Below, one piece after another: positions 1-9,727 of a stretch of DNA of 64,000 nt. Under the pieces are notes generated by a model that was given only the letters and a program-made list of their open reading frames with translations, did no database searches and was not told the DNA's origin. The stretch's first letter is position 1, and each line of letters opens with the position of its first letter. Origin of the DNA: Mycolicibacterium litorale (GTDB lineage: Bacteria > Actinomycetota > Actinomycetes > Mycobacteriales > Mycobacteriaceae); contig NZ_AP023287.1 of assembly GCF_014218295.1 (NCBI RefSeq), forward strand, positions 2,852,001 through 2,916,000, written 5' to 3'. Position numbers and translations under genes: made by a program.

Positions 1-177
1 GCCGAACGAATCCCCCGCCGACAGCTCGGCGCCGATGTCGGGCAACTGGACGAACACGACGTCACCGAGCGCCGCCTGCGCATAGTCGGTGATGCCGACG
101 CGGACGGTGTCGTCACCCGTGCGGAGCACCCACTCGTGTTCGTCGGTGTAGTACAGCTCGGCTGGGATCTCGGTCAC
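1..177 (-). CDS. gcvH: Glycine cleavage system H protein (N-terminal part)
   Basis: The first 59 codons of the lipoyl carrier protein of the glycine cleavage system are present. The protein shuttles the methylamine group between the P, T and L proteins. The N-terminus reads TEIPAELYYTDEHEWV and continues through GITDYAQAALGDVVFVQLP, the classic H-protein start. The gene runs off the left edge just before the lipoylated lysine (the ESVKS motif), so that residue cannot be checked. The GTG start at 177 is preceded by a good GAGGAG ribosome site. It is followed by the DUF881 genes upstream on the same strand, as at M. tuberculosis Rv1823-Rv1826. Identity is secure; completeness is not visible. 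Confidence 0.95.
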   Translation of the reverse strand, partial: MTEIPAELYYTDEHEWVLRTGDDTVRVGITDYAQAALGDVVFVQLPDIGAELSAGDSFG

Positions 178-225
178 GGGTCTCCTCGGGAGTGCGATGC
201 GTCACCGGCCGGGTGGCCGGTGACG

Positions 226-1047
226 CTATTTGACTGGCTGAGCGTATTGGCGGTCTTTCGGTTGCCGCAAGGCGGTCACGTCCACCCGGTCCGCCTGCTG
301 GATCGCCATCACCCCGCCCACCCGTTCGATGCTGTCCATCGCTCCGCCGGGGATGTTCATCGCCGCCGCCAGGGTGGGCGGATCCCCAATCGCGGCAACG
401 GTATAGGGCGGGTTCAGCGTGGCCCCGTCGACCGTGAGCGCTCCTGGCTGGCCGAGGACCCACGTGTCCACGCCGACGCGCACCGCGACCCGCTGCCCGC
501 CCGCGGTGCCCTGGATCTCGATCGCCTCGGCACCGGCGGCGCGCAGTTCGTTGACGACGTCGAGCATCGTCTCGGGCGGGACGCCGGGGGTGGTGTCGGT
601 GATCGTGATGATCACGCCGGGACCCGTCGCACCCACCGCACCGATCAGGATGGACAGCGCCGCGAGCCGGGCCTGCGCGTTCTCGATGGCCGCCTGGTCG
701 TTGCTGCCGGACGCCGCCAGCTGTTCGAGCGTCCGGCGCAGCTCGGCCACTTCGGTGTTGAGTCCGGCCTCCCGCTGCTGCAGCGAGTCGAGCAGGACCA
801 GCAGATCGGCCGGCCGGGCCGTCTCCAGGGAGTCGCCGGACTCGTTCTGCCGGACCTGGGTGACGATGGCCACGCCGAGCAGCATGCACAGCACCACGCC
901 GAGCGCCCCGAAGAGCAGCTGCGTCCGGCCGCGTCGCCGCAGTGGGCTCGCGGTGTGCGGGGGCAGTTCGTGGCGGCCGTGATGATCGGCGGGGTCCTCG
1001 TGTCGGCCCTTGCCGTGATCGGGTTGGTTGCCGGGGGTCGACGTCAT
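226..1047 (-). CDS. DUF881 family membrane-anchored protein (Rv1825-like)
   Basis: A 273-residue protein with a hydrophilic His/Asp-rich N-terminus (about 1-40), one transmembrane segment (about 43-64, LLFGALGVVLCMLLGVAIV), a coiled-coil-like stretch (about 75-120, leucine and glutamate rich) and a C-terminal globular DUF881 domain (about 130-260) with GPGVIITITDTTPG and ADRVDVTALR. DUF881 proteins flank a small basic membrane protein in many actinobacteria and Firmicutes; their role is not established, although cell-envelope or division functions have been suggested. It lies 2 bases downstream of the small basic protein gene, so the two are surely co-transcribed. It corresponds by order to Rv1825. 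No catalytic motif is visible. Confidence 0.88.
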   Translation of the reverse strand: MTSTPGNQPDHGKGRHEDPADHHGRHELPPHTASPLRRRGRTQLLFGALGVVLCMLLGVAIVTQVRQNESGDSLETARPADLLVLLDSLQQREAGLNTEVAELRRTLEQLAASGSNDQAAIENAQARLAALSILIGAVGATGPGVIITITDTTPGVPPETMLDVVNELRAAGAEAIEIQGTAGGQRVAVRVGVDTWVLGQPGALTVDGATLNPPYTVAAIGDPPTLAAAMNIPGGAMDSIERVGGVMAIQQADRVDVTALRQPKDRQYAQPVK

Positions 1048-1049
1048 GG

Positions 1050-1382
1050 TCAGGCGCCGAACAGTCTGCGCCGCAGCGCGGCCGCGTTGCCGAAGATGCG
1101 GATGCCGAGGACGACGATGATCGCGGTGGACAGCTGCGTTCCCACGCCCAGTTGGTCACCCACGTAGACGATGAGCGCGGCGACGAGCACGTTGAACACG
1201 AACGACACCACGAACACCTTGGCGTCGAAGATCCGCTCGAGATAGGCGCGCAGACCGCCGAACACGGCGTCGAGGGCCGCGACCACCGCGATGGGAAGAT
1301 AGGGCTCGACGAAGTCCGGCACGCTCGGGCGGAACACCAGGCCCAGTACGATGCCGACCACGAGTGCGGCGATTCCGATCAT
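1050..1382 (-). CDS. Small basic protein, DUF1290 family (Rv1824-like)
   Basis: This 110-residue membrane protein has three hydrophobic segments (about 3-20, 30-45 and 57-100) and a basic C-terminus (ALRRRLFGA). It matches the sbp/DUF1290 family that sits between two DUF881 genes. The ATG at 1382 is chosen because the open frame upstream of it is only the out-of-frame reading of the preceding gene. The stop is 2 bases before the next start, so translation is probably coupled. Bacillus sbp lies next to division genes, but no biochemical role is known. Order and length match Rv1824. Confidence 0.88.
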   Translation of the reverse strand: MIGIAALVVGIVLGLVFRPSVPDFVEPYLPIAVVAALDAVFGGLRAYLERIFDAKVFVVSFVFNVLVAALIVYVGDQLGVGTQLSTAIIVVLGIRIFGNAAALRRRLFGA

Positions 1383-1396
1383 CGGTGTCCCACCAT

Positions 1397-2308
1397 CTAG
1401 CGTCCGATCTGCTTGGCGAAGTTGACATCCCGCACCGATCCGGCGGGCAGGGTGAGTGCCTCGGCGGCGCTGACGGAAACGCCCACCCCGTAGGAGGTTT
1501 CGAGCAACCGCAGCCGTTGCAGTCCCGAACTGCGGTTGAACGTGTCGGCCATCGAGTTCGGCGGACCGATGGCCTGCAGGACGTACGGGCTGCTGATGGG
1601 CTGGTTGTCGACGAGGATGCCGCCACCGGCCTGCCTGATCGTGACGTTCGGCCCGATCCGCACCCCGCCGACCGCCACCGCTTCGGCGCCGCTGACCCAC
1701 AGCGAGTTGACCACCAGCTGCAGATCGCGGTCGAGGATGACCTGCCGGCTCCCCGCGACCCGCTGTTTGGACACGTCCGACAGGTCCTTCGACATACCGG
1801 GGTCGGTCACGGTGACCGTCAGCCCCGGCCCGATCACCGGTGTCGCCGCTGCGGCGACGTCGGCGACGTCGAGGTCCGCGAGCAGCTGCCTGCCTCGCTC
1901 GTCGCCCTCGAGGCGGCTGCGGCGCTCGGTGGCCACCTGCGCCGTCAGTGCGTTGCGCTGCGCGGTGAGCTGATCGTCGGCCGCCTCGGCCGCCCGCACG
2001 CTGCCGGCGAGGACCTGCTGGGCCTCCCGGTTGGCGGGTGCGGCGGTCTGAGCCTGCGCGGCGGCCACACCGAAGACCGTCGCCACCGCGAGCGCCGCCG
2101 CCACCTGCCAACCCCATTCGACGGCGCGGGGGCGGCGGGCACCGTCCCGCCGCGCGGCCGCCGCCGCGGCATAGCCGGGGTCGAGGTGTTCGGACAGCAG
2201 CGAGCGCAGCAGCGACGGCACCGGGATCCGCTTCGGGGCGCCCGCATCGTGCTGGTTGCGTCCCGCCTCCGGGTCGAAACCGCCGAGGAGCCGGTCGGGC
2301 TCAGCCAT
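1397..2308 (-). CDS. DUF881 family membrane-anchored protein (Rv1823-like)
   Basis: A 303-residue protein with a cytoplasmic N-terminus of about 65 residues, one transmembrane helix (about 66-86, [16 protein letters not shown]), a long helical linker (about 90-145) and a C-terminal DUF881 domain (about 150-300) with [30 protein letters not shown] and an IGPP motif. It is the second DUF881 copy around the small basic protein. Its start overlaps the 3' end of pgsA2 by 8 bases, so it is translated from the same transcript. The pair probably forms an envelope complex with the product at 1050-1382; that is inferred from the conserved triplet only. Confidence 0.88.
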   Translation of the reverse strand: MAEPDRLLGGFDPEAGRNQHDAGAPKRIPVPSLLRSLLSEHLDPGYAAAAAARRDGARRPRAVEWGWQVAAALAVATVFGVAAAQAQTAAPANREAQQVLAGSVRAAEAADDQLTAQRNALTAQVATERRSRLEGDERGRQLLADLDVADVAAAATPVIGPGLTVTVTDPGMSKDLSDVSKQRVAGSRQVILDRDLQLVVNSLWVSGAEAVAVGGVRIGPNVTIRQAGGGILVDNQPISSPYVLQAIGPPNSMADTFNRSSGLQRLRLLETSYGVGVSVSAAEALTLPAGSVRDVNFAKQIGR

Positions 2309-2903
2309 CGCGCGAGACCTTCGGCAATCGGTTGGCGACCATCACCACCTGCACCAGGTACAGCACGCCCGACCACAGGTACAGCGCCATGCCCCAGATC
2401 AGGAACCCCCAACCGCACGCCAGCACCACCCGGCTCCATTGCGCGTCCCACTGGCCGAGCAGCACCAAGGGGAAGCCGGACATCAACGCGAACGTCGCCG
2501 CCTTGCCGAGATAGGTCACCGGGAGGGCCGCCAGCCCCCGGCTGCGCAGCAGCGGCAACGTCGCGGCCAGCACCGCGTCGCGCCCGAGCAGGGTCAGGAC
2601 GAACCACCATGGGACGCTGCCGTGGACGGCCAGCGCCAGCGGCACCGTCACCATGTAGATGCGGTCGACGAGCGGATCGAGCAACTCCCCCAGCCGCGAC
2701 GACTGGTTGTCCACCAGTCGCGCGATCTTGCCGTCGGCCCAGTCGGAGAACCCGCTGAACATGAGCACGCCGACCGCCCAGGCGTTGGCGTGGGCGCCGA
2801 ACAGCAGCCACAGGAACACCGGGACCAGCACCAGGCGCAGCACCGACAGCGCGTTCGGCACCGTCAGCACCCGGTCCCGCTCCCCCGACGCAGAGGCGTC
2901 CAT
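2301..2903 (-). CDS. pgsA2: CDP-alcohol phosphatidyltransferase
   Basis: A 200-residue integral membrane enzyme of the CDP-alcohol phosphotransferase class, which moves a phosphatidyl group from CDP-diacylglycerol to an alcohol acceptor. The full signature DG-x2-AR-x8-G-x3-D-x3-D is present at about residues 48-71 (DGKIAR, G, D, D), so it should be active. About five hydrophobic helices follow. The gene sits directly downstream of secA2, as Rv1822 (pgsA2) does in M. tuberculosis; the true acceptor of that paralogue is not settled. A TAGGTT box at 2911-2916, seven bases before the ATG, suggests an additional leaderless promoter inside the end of secA2. Confidence 0.92.
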   Translation of the reverse strand: MDASASGERDRVLTVPNALSVLRLVLVPVFLWLLFGAHANAWAVGVLMFSGFSDWADGKIARLVDNQSSRLGELLDPLVDRIYMVTVPLALAVHGSVPWWFVLTLLGRDAVLAATLPLLRSRGLAALPVTYLGKAATFALMSGFPLVLLGQWDAQWSRVVLACGWGFLIWGMALYLWSGVLYLVQVVMVANRLPKVSRDG

Positions 2904-2910
2904 GCCGGTA

Positions 2911-2916
2911 AACCTA
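2911..2916 (-). promoter_or_regulatory. Possible leaderless -10 box of pgsA2
   Basis: On the minus strand TAGGTT is followed by seven bases and the pgsA2 ATG. The TAG is at the same time the secA2 stop codon. No clear -35 element is visible. This is a pattern match only. Confidence 0.4.
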
Positions 2917-5250
2917 GCGGAACACCCCCGGCAGGCTCAGCGCCGCCATCGTGTCGTCGGACAGCGGGTTGTCGTGGACCATGTAGGTCCACGTGGAGGT
3001 GGGCCTGGCCAGTTTGGACAGATCGACACCCGGTTCGTCCTCGATGGACGGTGCGGTCTCGAAGGTCTGCTGAGCCGCTTCGATCGCGTCGGCCGCCAGC
3101 GACGCGAAGGCGTCGACCGCCATCCGGTGGAATTCGTCGAGCGGGTTCTGCCGCCCCAGCGCGCGCAGGTGGATGCTCTCGCGGATGTCGGCCAGGTACG
3201 CCAGGTGTTCACACCAGCCGCGGTCGAGGTGGTACAGCATGATGAGCCGGCAGATCTCGCTGAGCCGCTCCTCGGAGAGTTCCTCGGAGAGCTCGGCGTA
3301 GCGCTTCGGCGACAGTTCGGCGAGTTCCTCACGCGCGGTGTCGGTGCGCAGCAACGTATCCCGGCGTTCGACGATGATCGCGCGCTGCTGGGCGGTGAGC
3401 TGGTTGTAGCGCCAGGTGTTGGCGTGCACGTCGAGCAGCCGGCCTTCGGCCACACGCTGGGCGTGGTCGAGCAGTGCGGCCGCCTTGTCGGTCAGCACCC
3501 GTCCGTTCTCGTCGGCCTGCATTGGGCGTTTGTTCGGTTCGAGATGGGCCTGGACGAGCTCGTCCTCCCAGCTCGAGAAGAACACCGACGAACCGGGATC
3601 GCCCTGGCGACCGGCGCGGCCCCGCAGCTGGTTGTCGAGCCGCTGGGTGTGGTGGCGGCCGGTGCCGACGACGTGCAGACCACCGAGTTCGGCGACCCGC
3701 TCATGTTCGGCGGCGTGATCGCCTACGTCGGATCCGCCGAGCCGGATGTCGGTGCCGCGCCCCGCCATCTGGGTGGACACGGTGACGGCCCCGAGTTTGC
3801 CGGCCTCGGCGATGACGCGGGCCTCCTCGGCGTCGTTCTTCGCGTTCAGCACGACCGCGGGCACACCGCGTTTGACCAGCTTCTCGTGCAGCTCTTCGGA
3901 TTCGGCGACGTCCTGCGTGCCGACCAGGACCGGTTGGCCGGTCTTGTGGACCTCTTCGATGTGTTCGATGATCGCGTCGACCTTGGCGGCCGCGGTCACG
4001 TAGACCCGGTCGGACTCGTCCTCGCGGACGTTCGGTTTGTTCGGCTCGATCGGCGAGACGCCCAGCTTGTAGAACTGGCGCAGCTGTTCACCGGCGGCCA
4101 GCGCCGTACCCGTCATCCCGCACACGGTCGGGTACCGGTTGATCAGCGCCTGGACGGTGATGGTGTCGAGCACCTCGCCGGTCTCGGTGGTCGCGATGCC
4201 CTCCTTCGCCTCCACGGCGGCCTGCAGGCCGTCGGGCCAGCGCTGCAGCTGGGCGATGCGGCCGCGGGAGGCGTTGATGAGGTGTACCGCACCGTCGCGG
4301 ACGATGTAATGGACGTCGCGCTGGAGCAGCACGTGGGCGTGCAGGGCGACGTTCACCTCGGTCAGGGTGGTGCCGACGTGCTCCTCGGAGTACAGGTCGA
4401 TGCCGCCGAGCTTGGCCTCTAGCTTGCGGGCGCCCTCTTCGGTGAGGTGCACGTTGCGGCTGTCGGTGTCGGTGTCGTAGTCGCGGCCCGGGGTCAGCTC
4501 ACCGACCATGCGGATCAGCTCGACGCGCGGGGTCTCGCGGTGGCTGGTGCCGGCCAGGACCAGCGGGACGAGGGCCTCGTCGACGAGCACGGAATCCGCT
4601 TCGTCGATGAGCGCCACGTCGGGGTTGGGCGAGACCAGGTTGGCGACGTCGGTGACGAGCTGGTCGCGCAGGACGTCGAACCCGATCTCGTTGACCGAGG
4701 CGTACGTGACGTCGCAGGTGTAGGCGTGTCGGCGTTCCTCGGGTGTCGACTCGGCGGTGATCCACCCGACCGTCAGCCCGAGCGCCTCGATCAGCGGACC
4801 CATCCATTCGGCGTCGCGGCGGGCCAGGTAGTCGTTGATCGTGATGACGTGCACGCTGCGCCCGGCGAGGGCGTAGCCGGCCGCGGCGATGGCACCGGAC
4901 AGCGTCTTGCCTTCACCGGTCGCCATCTCGACGACGTCGCCGGCCAGCATGCGCAGCGCACCCAGCAGCTGCACGTCGAACGGGCGCAGCGACGTGCTGC
5001 GCTCGGCGGCTTCCCGGGCGATGGCCAGGAACTGCGGGATGTCGGCCGACTCGGAGAGCTCGTCGAGCCGCAGCAGCTTGGCCGCCTTGCGCAGCTGTTC
5101 GTCGTCGAGGTCGGCGGCCTTGGCTTCGAAGTCCGCCGCGGCGCGCACCTGTGCCAGTGACCGGCCTTGGTTCTTCTCGGTGGAGGCGCCGAGGAGTTTC
5201 CAGAACTTGCCGCTCAGGCGGCCGGGGGTGCGTGTCGTCGTCTTGGGCAC
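2914..5250 (-). CDS. secA2: Accessory preprotein translocase ATPase SecA2
   Basis: SecA2 is the accessory SecA ATPase that drives export of a subset of proteins, many without signal peptides, in mycobacteria. The product from the GTG at 5250 is 778 residues, the usual length of mycobacterial SecA2. Visible motifs are Walker A MATGEGKT (about 109-116), the DEAD-type box LIDEADS (about 213-219), MAGRGTDI and the [13 protein letters not shown] segment. The protein lacks the zinc-binding C-terminal tail of SecA1, as expected for SecA2. An ATG exists 13 codons upstream at 5289, but it lies inside the GNAT gene. The GTG fits the conserved N-terminus and has a TACCGT box six bases before it. Downstream are pgsA2 and the DUF881 genes in the order of Rv1821 to Rv1826. 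Confidence 0.96.
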   Translation of the reverse strand: MPKTTTRTPGRLSGKFWKLLGASTEKNQGRSLAQVRAAADFEAKAADLDDEQLRKAAKLLRLDELSESADIPQFLAIAREAAERSTSLRPFDVQLLGALRMLAGDVVEMATGEGKTLSGAIAAAGYALAGRSVHVITINDYLARRDAEWMGPLIEALGLTVGWITAESTPEERRHAYTCDVTYASVNEIGFDVLRDQLVTDVANLVSPNPDVALIDEADSVLVDEALVPLVLAGTSHRETPRVELIRMVGELTPGRDYDTDTDSRNVHLTEEGARKLEAKLGGIDLYSEEHVGTTLTEVNVALHAHVLLQRDVHYIVRDGAVHLINASRGRIAQLQRWPDGLQAAVEAKEGIATTETGEVLDTITVQALINRYPTVCGMTGTALAAGEQLRQFYKLGVSPIEPNKPNVREDESDRVYVTAAAKVDAIIEHIEEVHKTGQPVLVGTQDVAESEELHEKLVKRGVPAVVLNAKNDAEEARVIAEAGKLGAVTVSTQMAGRGTDIRLGGSDVGDHAAEHERVAELGGLHVVGTGRHHTQRLDNQLRGRAGRQGDPGSSVFFSSWEDELVQAHLEPNKRPMQADENGRVLTDKAAALLDHAQRVAEGRLLDVHANTWRYNQLTAQQRAIIVERRDTLLRTDTAREELAELSPKRYAELSEELSEERLSEICRLIMLYHLDRGWCEHLAYLADIRESIHLRALGRQNPLDEFHRMAVDAFASLAADAIEAAQQTFETAPSIEDEPGVDLSKLARPTSTWTYMVHDNPLSDDTMAALSLPGVFR

Positions 5251-5254
5251 ACGT

Positions 5255-6106
5255 TTACGGTACGCGGAACTCCACCGTGATCGAGTCACCCACCGGCACG
5301 AAACCGAGCCGCTGATACACCCGGTTGCTCGTCGGGTTGTCGAGGTCGGCGAACAGCACGACCTGCGTGGCGCCGGCAGCCAGCGCCCATCGGCAGGCCG
5401 CCGCGGTCACCGCGGCCCCGAAGCCGCGGCCCCGCACCTCGGGCGCGGTGTACACCGGGCCGATCCGGGAGACCCCGGCCGCCGGCCGGCGCACCCCGGC
5501 CATACTGACCGGCGCCCCCTCGGCGGTCCACAGCAGGAAGGCGTTGCCCGCCGCGGCGGCGGCGGTCAACGTCGCCGCGGCCCTGGCCGGGTCGGGTACG
5601 TGACCAAACGCCTCGGCGGCGAATTCGCACTGGAACTTGACGAGCACGGGTTCCTCGGCTTTGCGGGCGACGCGGTGACCACCCGGCACACCGGCCGGCG
5701 CCGTCAGTGTCCCCAACCGGTACAGCCGCTCCCCCGCGCTGGATACGGCGACGGCGCCGGTGGCCGCACACCACTGGTCCGCGAAGGATTGCGCGGTCTC
5801 GCGCGGGCCCCGCACGCCCGGCAGGATGAGACCGGCGCCGACCATCTCGCCGACCACGCCGTCGTCCGGTGCGGCCGACAGCCCGCCGCACAACAGCGGC
5901 AGGGGCGGAGTGCGGATCGCGGCGCCGAGGAGTTCGGCGTCCGCGCCGGCGCGGTCCCACACCGTCATCAGCAGCGGCGGTTCGTCGGACGGCACACCCT
6001 CGCGCAGCAGCGACAGTTCGATGGTGTGCACCATCGGCCGGCGGGTGTACCAGGACGCTGCCGAGGATGCGAAGTCCTCCACGTCCGAGTGAAAGCGCAA
6101 GCGCAT
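5255..6106 (-). CDS. GNAT family N-acetyltransferase
   Basis: A 283-residue two-lobed acetyltransferase. The C-terminal half (about 155-280) holds the GNAT fold, with [20 protein letters not shown] as the acetyl-CoA pyrophosphate-binding motif (R/Q-x-x-G-x-G/A) and a terminal [20 protein letters not shown] segment. The N-terminal half ([19 protein letters not shown]) is a divergent domain often seen in actinobacterial GNAT proteins. The substrate is unknown. Start ATG 6106 is preferred over one 14 codons upstream because it leaves a workable space to the divergent monooxygenase gene at 6184. The stop lies 4 bases before secA2. Confidence 0.85.
   Translation of the reverse strand: MRLRFHSDVEDFASSAASWYTRRPMVHTIELSLLREGVPSDEPPLLMTVWDRAGADAELLGAAIRTPPLPLLCGGLSAAPDDGVVGEMVGAGLILPGVRGPRETAQSFADQWCAATGAVAVSSAGERLYRLGTLTAPAGVPGGHRVARKAEEPVLVKFQCEFAAEAFGHVPDPARAAATLTAAAAAGNAFLLWTAEGAPVSMAGVRRPAAGVSRIGPVYTAPEVRGRGFGAAVTAAACRWALAAGATQVVLFADLDNPTSNRVYQRLGFVPVGDSITVEFRVP
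5257..5262 (-). promoter_or_regulatory. Probable leaderless -10 box of secA2
   Basis: TACCGT on the minus strand is separated by six bases (AAACGT) from the GTG start of secA2. This spacing would put transcription start on or next to the start codon. The box overlaps the stop codon (TAA) of the GNAT gene. Confidence 0.5.
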
Positions 6107-6170
6107 GCGCCCAGCATGCCGGGCGCGGGGCCGAAGGTCGTGAAACACCGCCCACGCGGCGCGCGCGCGA

Positions 6171-6176
6171 CATACT
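6171..6176 (+). promoter_or_regulatory. Possible leaderless -10 box of the FAD monooxygenase gene
   Basis: CATACT lies seven bases before the GTG start at 6184 within a 77-base divergent intergenic region. No ribosome-binding site precedes the GTG, which agrees with a leaderless message. Confidence 0.4.
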
Positions 6177-6183
6177 TCTCGCT

Positions 6184-7797
6184 GTGCCCGACACCGCGAA
6201 CACCCAGGTCCTCATCGCCGGCGCTGGTCCCGTCGGGCTCACCGCGGCGATCGAGCTGACCCGGCGCGGCGTCGACTGCATGGTCGTCGACCCGCTGACC
6301 GAACCACCCCGGTACGCGAAAGCCGTTGGGCTACAACCCCGGACACTCGAGGTGTTCGAGAACATGGGGGTACTGCGCGCCGTACTCGACGCCGGCATCG
6401 AGATGAAGGGGCAATGCGTCTACGTCAACGGTCAGGCGGTGTCGCGGATCGACCTGTCGCTGCCCGCCGACGTCCCCTTCCGGTTCCTCTGCATCCCCCA
6501 GTACGAGACCGAACGCATCCTGCGCGACGAGTTCGCGCGGCGCGGCGGGGCGGTGCAGCGAGGCTGGCGCCTCACCGGTTTCGGGCAGGACGACGACGGG
6601 GTGTCGGCGACCGTATCCACCGGTAGCGATGAGCGCACCATCCGCGCCCAGTACCTGGTCGGTGCCGACGGCGCCCACAGCGTCGTCCGCAAGACGCTCG
6701 GGCTGAACTTCGAGGGTGCGGCGTTCGAGGAGCAGTACATGCTCGGCGACGTCGAGGTCGACTGGTCGCAACCTCGCGGATACGCCATCCGCTCCATGCA
6801 CCAGACCGACGGCGTCACCGACGATCTGCTGGTCTGCATCCCCCTTCCCGGTCGCAACCGGTACCGGATGTCGATGCTGGCGCCCGACGAACTGGCCACC
6901 GCATCACGCGACGGGGTGGCGCACGGATTCGAGGGCGGCCGGGCTCCGGAGCTGTCCCACATCCAGGCGGTGCTCGACCGACTGGCGCCCGAACCGACCA
7001 CGGCCCGCACTCTGCGCTGGTCGTCGGTGTTCCGGATCAGCCACCGCATCGTCGACGCGTACGGCCGCGGCCGAGTATTCGTCGCCGGCGACGCCGCCCA
7101 CATCCATCCACCGACCGGCGCGCAGGGGATGAACACCGGCATCCAGGACGCCCACAACCTGGCGTGGAAGGTGGCGCTCGCGGTGTCCGGGCACGCCGCC
7201 CCCGGGCTTCTCGACACCTACGACGCCGAACGCCGCCCGGTCGGCGAGGAGGTGGTCGGCCGCACCGTCCGCAGTGCCCGGCACGGGATCGGCGCGGACA
7301 CCGACGATCCCGACCACGTCATGCGTCGGGAGGGGCAACTGCTGATCACCTATGCCGACAGCCCCATCGTCTCGTCGGCGGGGCCGGTACCCGAACCGGC
7401 GCCAGGTGCTCGCGCACCGGATGCCAACGGGCTCAGCCGCGCCGCGGTGTCGGGACCGCTGCGGCTGTTCTCCCTGTTGGGGCGCCACCACACCGCAGTC
7501 TTCTACGCCGACGGTGACGCCACCGCCGCCGACGTCGCGCGTTTCGAAGCCGCGGCCGCGGCCGCCACCGACATCGCGCACGGCATGCTCGACGTGTATC
7601 TCGTCGCGGCGCCCAGCGCCGATGTGGACACCACGGTCCTTCCACTGCTGCGCGACACCGACGGCGACTTCGCCCGCAGCTATTCGACCGCGGGCACCTC
7701 GGTCTTCGTCATCCGGCCCGACGGCTATCTGGGGTTCACCGCCCACCGGCTCGACACCGAGGCGCTCGAGGGCTTCCTGCACAACACCTTCGGCTGA
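6184..7797 (+). CDS. FAD-dependent aromatic-ring type monooxygenase (PheA/TfdB family)
   Basis: A 537-residue class A flavoprotein hydroxylase, which normally uses NAD(P)H and O2 to hydroxylate an aromatic or polyketide substrate. It has the Rossmann motif GAGPVG (about 13-18), the conserved DG motif (YLVGADGAHSVVRK, about 158-171) and the second FAD motif GDAAHIHPPTGAQGMNTGIQ (about 302-321), followed by a thioredoxin-like C-terminal domain (about 390-530). It resembles phenol, pentachlorophenol and 3-(3-hydroxyphenyl)propionate hydroxylases; the sequence does not say which substrate. The GTG start at 6184 removes a long out-of-frame extension. Seven bases separate it from a BacA-like transporter gene, so both are probably one transcript. 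Confidence 0.88.
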   Translation: MPDTANTQVLIAGAGPVGLTAAIELTRRGVDCMVVDPLTEPPRYAKAVGLQPRTLEVFENMGVLRAVLDAGIEMKGQCVYVNGQAVSRIDLSLPADVPFRFLCIPQYETERILRDEFARRGGAVQRGWRLTGFGQDDDGVSATVSTGSDERTIRAQYLVGADGAHSVVRKTLGLNFEGAAFEEQYMLGDVEVDWSQPRGYAIRSMHQTDGVTDDLLVCIPLPGRNRYRMSMLAPDELATASRDGVAHGFEGGRAPELSHIQAVLDRLAPEPTTARTLRWSSVFRISHRIVDAYGRGRVFVAGDAAHIHPPTGAQGMNTGIQDAHNLAWKVALAVSGHAAPGLLDTYDAERRPVGEEVVGRTVRSARHGIGADTDDPDHVMRREGQLLITYADSPIVSSAGPVPEPAPGARAPDANGLSRAAVSGPLRLFSLLGRHHTAVFYADGDATAADVARFEAAAAAATDIAHGMLDVYLVAAPSADVDTTVLPLLRDTDGDFARSYSTAGTSVFVIRPDGYLGFTAHRLDTEALEGFLHNTFG

Positions 7798-7804
7798 GAC
7801 GACG

Positions 7805-9682
7805 ATGTTCAGACCGTCGATCGACTGGGGTTCGGAACTCCTGAACTCGACGGTGTGGGTGGTGTCGTGTTTCCTCATCACCGCACCGTGTCTGCTGCTG
7901 GTACTGGTCGCCGTCGGGCGGTGGACGGAGTGGGGCAGGCAGTTCTGGCGGATCTCCGGCGGGTACTTCACCGGCAGGCGAAGCGTTCCGGTGTGGACCG
8001 CGCTGGCGGCGCTGCTGCTGTCGTCGATCCTGCTGGTGCGGATCAGCGTGCTGCTCAGCTACTACGCGAACGATCTGTTCACGTCGCTGCAGGTGGCGTT
8101 CCAGGGCGGTCCGGCCGACGCCGCCCGCAGTGGCGAACGGGGATTCTGGGCGACGATGCTGGTGTTCGTCGTGCTGGCCGCCTGCCTGGTGGTGCGGCTG
8201 CTGATCGATCTGTATCTCACCCAGCGGTTCATCATGCGCTGGCGAATCTGGTTGAGCCGCAGGCTGATCGACGACTGGCTCGCTGACCACGCCCATTATC
8301 GGGGCCGGTTCTCGCGCCAACCCGTCGACAACCCGGATCAGCGGATCCAGCAGGACATCGACGTGTTCACCACAGGCGTCGGCCGCCAGACCAACAACCC
8401 CGCCTACACCTCCGACCGAGTGCTGCTGTTCGGTGCCGTGCAGGCGGCGTTGTCGACGGGTGCGTTCAGTGTGATCCTCTGGCAGCTCTCGGGCCCGCTC
8501 ACGCTGTTCGGCGTCACGCTCCCCCGGGCGCTGTTCTGGATAGTCCTCGTCTACGTGGCGGTGGTCACGTACGTCGCCGTCGTGGTCGGCCGGCCGCTGA
8601 TCCGGCTGAGCTACCTCGACGAGGTGCGCAACGCCGGGTTCCGCTACGCCCTGGTGCGGTTGCGCGACGCGAGCGCGGCGGTCGGGATGTACCGGGGTGA
8701 GCGGGCCGAGACGGCCGAACTGGACCGCAGGCTGACCGCGGTGATGACGAATTACCGGCACTGGCTCGACCGCACTCTGCTGTTCATCGGGTGGAACGTG
8801 TCGATGAGCCAGGCGATCAACCCGTTGCCGTTCCTCGTCCAGGCGCAGCGACTGTTCGCCGGTCAGATCTCGTTCGGCGGGGTCATGCAGTCGGCCACCG
8901 CGTTCGGCGTCATCCACGATTCGCTCTCGTTCTTCCGCAACGCCTACGACGAGTTCGCCGGGTACCGCGCCGCGGTGATCCGGCTCGACGGGCTGGTGAC
9001 CGGGAACGCGCGCGCCCGCACCGCCGATCACGTCCTCGTCGCCTCGAAGGACGGGGCGGTGCTCACCAAGGGTCTCACCGTCCGCACCCCCGACGGACGC
9101 GAACTGATCAGTGCACTCGAACTGGCGCTCCCTACGGGCGACGCGCTGCTGATCCGTGGGCCGTCGGGGGTCGGCAAGACGGTGCTGGTGCACACGCTGG
9201 CCGGACTGTGGCCGTTCGCGACCGGGCGGGTCGCCGTACCGGAGACCGCGATGTTGGTACCGCAGCTCCCCTATCTCCCGCTCGGCGATCTGCGAGCCGT
9301 CGCCACCTATCCCCAGCCGGGCGGCACGGTCGATGACCGCGAGATCCAACGCGCGTTGGTGGCGGTGGCGCTGTCCCACCTGGTGATCCGGCTGGGTGAG
9401 GTGCGGGACTGGACACAGGCGCTGTCGGTCGGCGAACAGCAGCGCATCGCGTTCGCCCGCATCCTGCTGGCGCGGCCGAGCGCGGTGTTCCTCGACGAAT
9501 CGACGTCGGCGATGGACGAGGGACTCGAGGCGATGCTCTACGCGCTGCTTCGCTCGCGGCTGCCGCAGACCACCATCGTCAGCGTCAGCCACCGCGACAC
9601 CGTCGCGCGGTTCCACGGTCACGAACTGCGGTTACTCGGCGACGGCCAGTGGCTACTGGGCCGACTCACCGCGTCGGCTTGA
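7805..9682 (+). CDS. BacA/SbmA-type ABC transporter, first copy
   Basis: A 625-residue fusion of a membrane domain (SbmA/BacA-like ABC transmembrane family, about 1-400, starting with FRPSIDWGSELL) to an ABC ATPase (about 430-620). Walker A is GPSGVGKT (about 452-459), the signature is SVGEQQR, and Walker B is AVFLDEST. M. tuberculosis Rv1819c, of the same architecture, imports vitamin B12 and other hydrophilic compounds including bleomycin. This copy is less like Rv1819c than the next gene. The pairing with the monooxygenase 7 bases upstream hints that it moves a substrate or product of that enzyme, which is inference. The ATG at 7805 fits the conserved N-terminus. Confidence 0.88.
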   Translation: MFRPSIDWGSELLNSTVWVVSCFLITAPCLLLVLVAVGRWTEWGRQFWRISGGYFTGRRSVPVWTALAALLLSSILLVRISVLLSYYANDLFTSLQVAFQGGPADAARSGERGFWATMLVFVVLAACLVVRLLIDLYLTQRFIMRWRIWLSRRLIDDWLADHAHYRGRFSRQPVDNPDQRIQQDIDVFTTGVGRQTNNPAYTSDRVLLFGAVQAALSTGAFSVILWQLSGPLTLFGVTLPRALFWIVLVYVAVVTYVAVVVGRPLIRLSYLDEVRNAGFRYALVRLRDASAAVGMYRGERAETAELDRRLTAVMTNYRHWLDRTLLFIGWNVSMSQAINPLPFLVQAQRLFAGQISFGGVMQSATAFGVIHDSLSFFRNAYDEFAGYRAAVIRLDGLVTGNARARTADHVLVASKDGAVLTKGLTVRTPDGRELISALELALPTGDALLIRGPSGVGKTVLVHTLAGLWPFATGRVAVPETAMLVPQLPYLPLGDLRAVATYPQPGGTVDDREIQRALVAVALSHLVIRLGEVRDWTQALSVGEQQRIAFARILLARPSAVFLDESTSAMDEGLEAMLYALLRSRLPQTTIVSVSHRDTVARFHGHELRLLGDGQWLLGRLTASA

Positions 9683-9715
9683 GCGTCCCGAACGGCCACG
9701 GCCAGTTCGTCGCGG

Positions 9716-9721
9716 TACCTT
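9716..9721 (+). promoter_or_regulatory. Probable leaderless -10 box of bacA
   Basis: TACCTT is followed by six bases and the ATG at 9728. No ribosome-binding site is present in the 45-base gap, so the second transporter copy may have its own leaderless promoter. Confidence 0.45.
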
Positions 9722-9727
9722 GCCCGC

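Noticed and set aside
2659..4422. Long plus-strand open frame of 587 codons opposite secA2
   Set aside because: It is antisense to conserved secA2 codons and has a repetitive Val/Gly/Leu/Asp-rich composition expected from high-GC third positions.
5251..5289. Longer secA2 start at the ATG of 5289
   Set aside because: It adds 13 residues unlike mycobacterial SecA2 and lies inside the GNAT gene; the GTG at 5250 fits length and a leaderless box.
9158..9181. Degenerate Walker A in the first BacA-type copy
   Set aside because: GPSGVGKT still fits GxxGxGK(T/S), so the ATPase should be functional.
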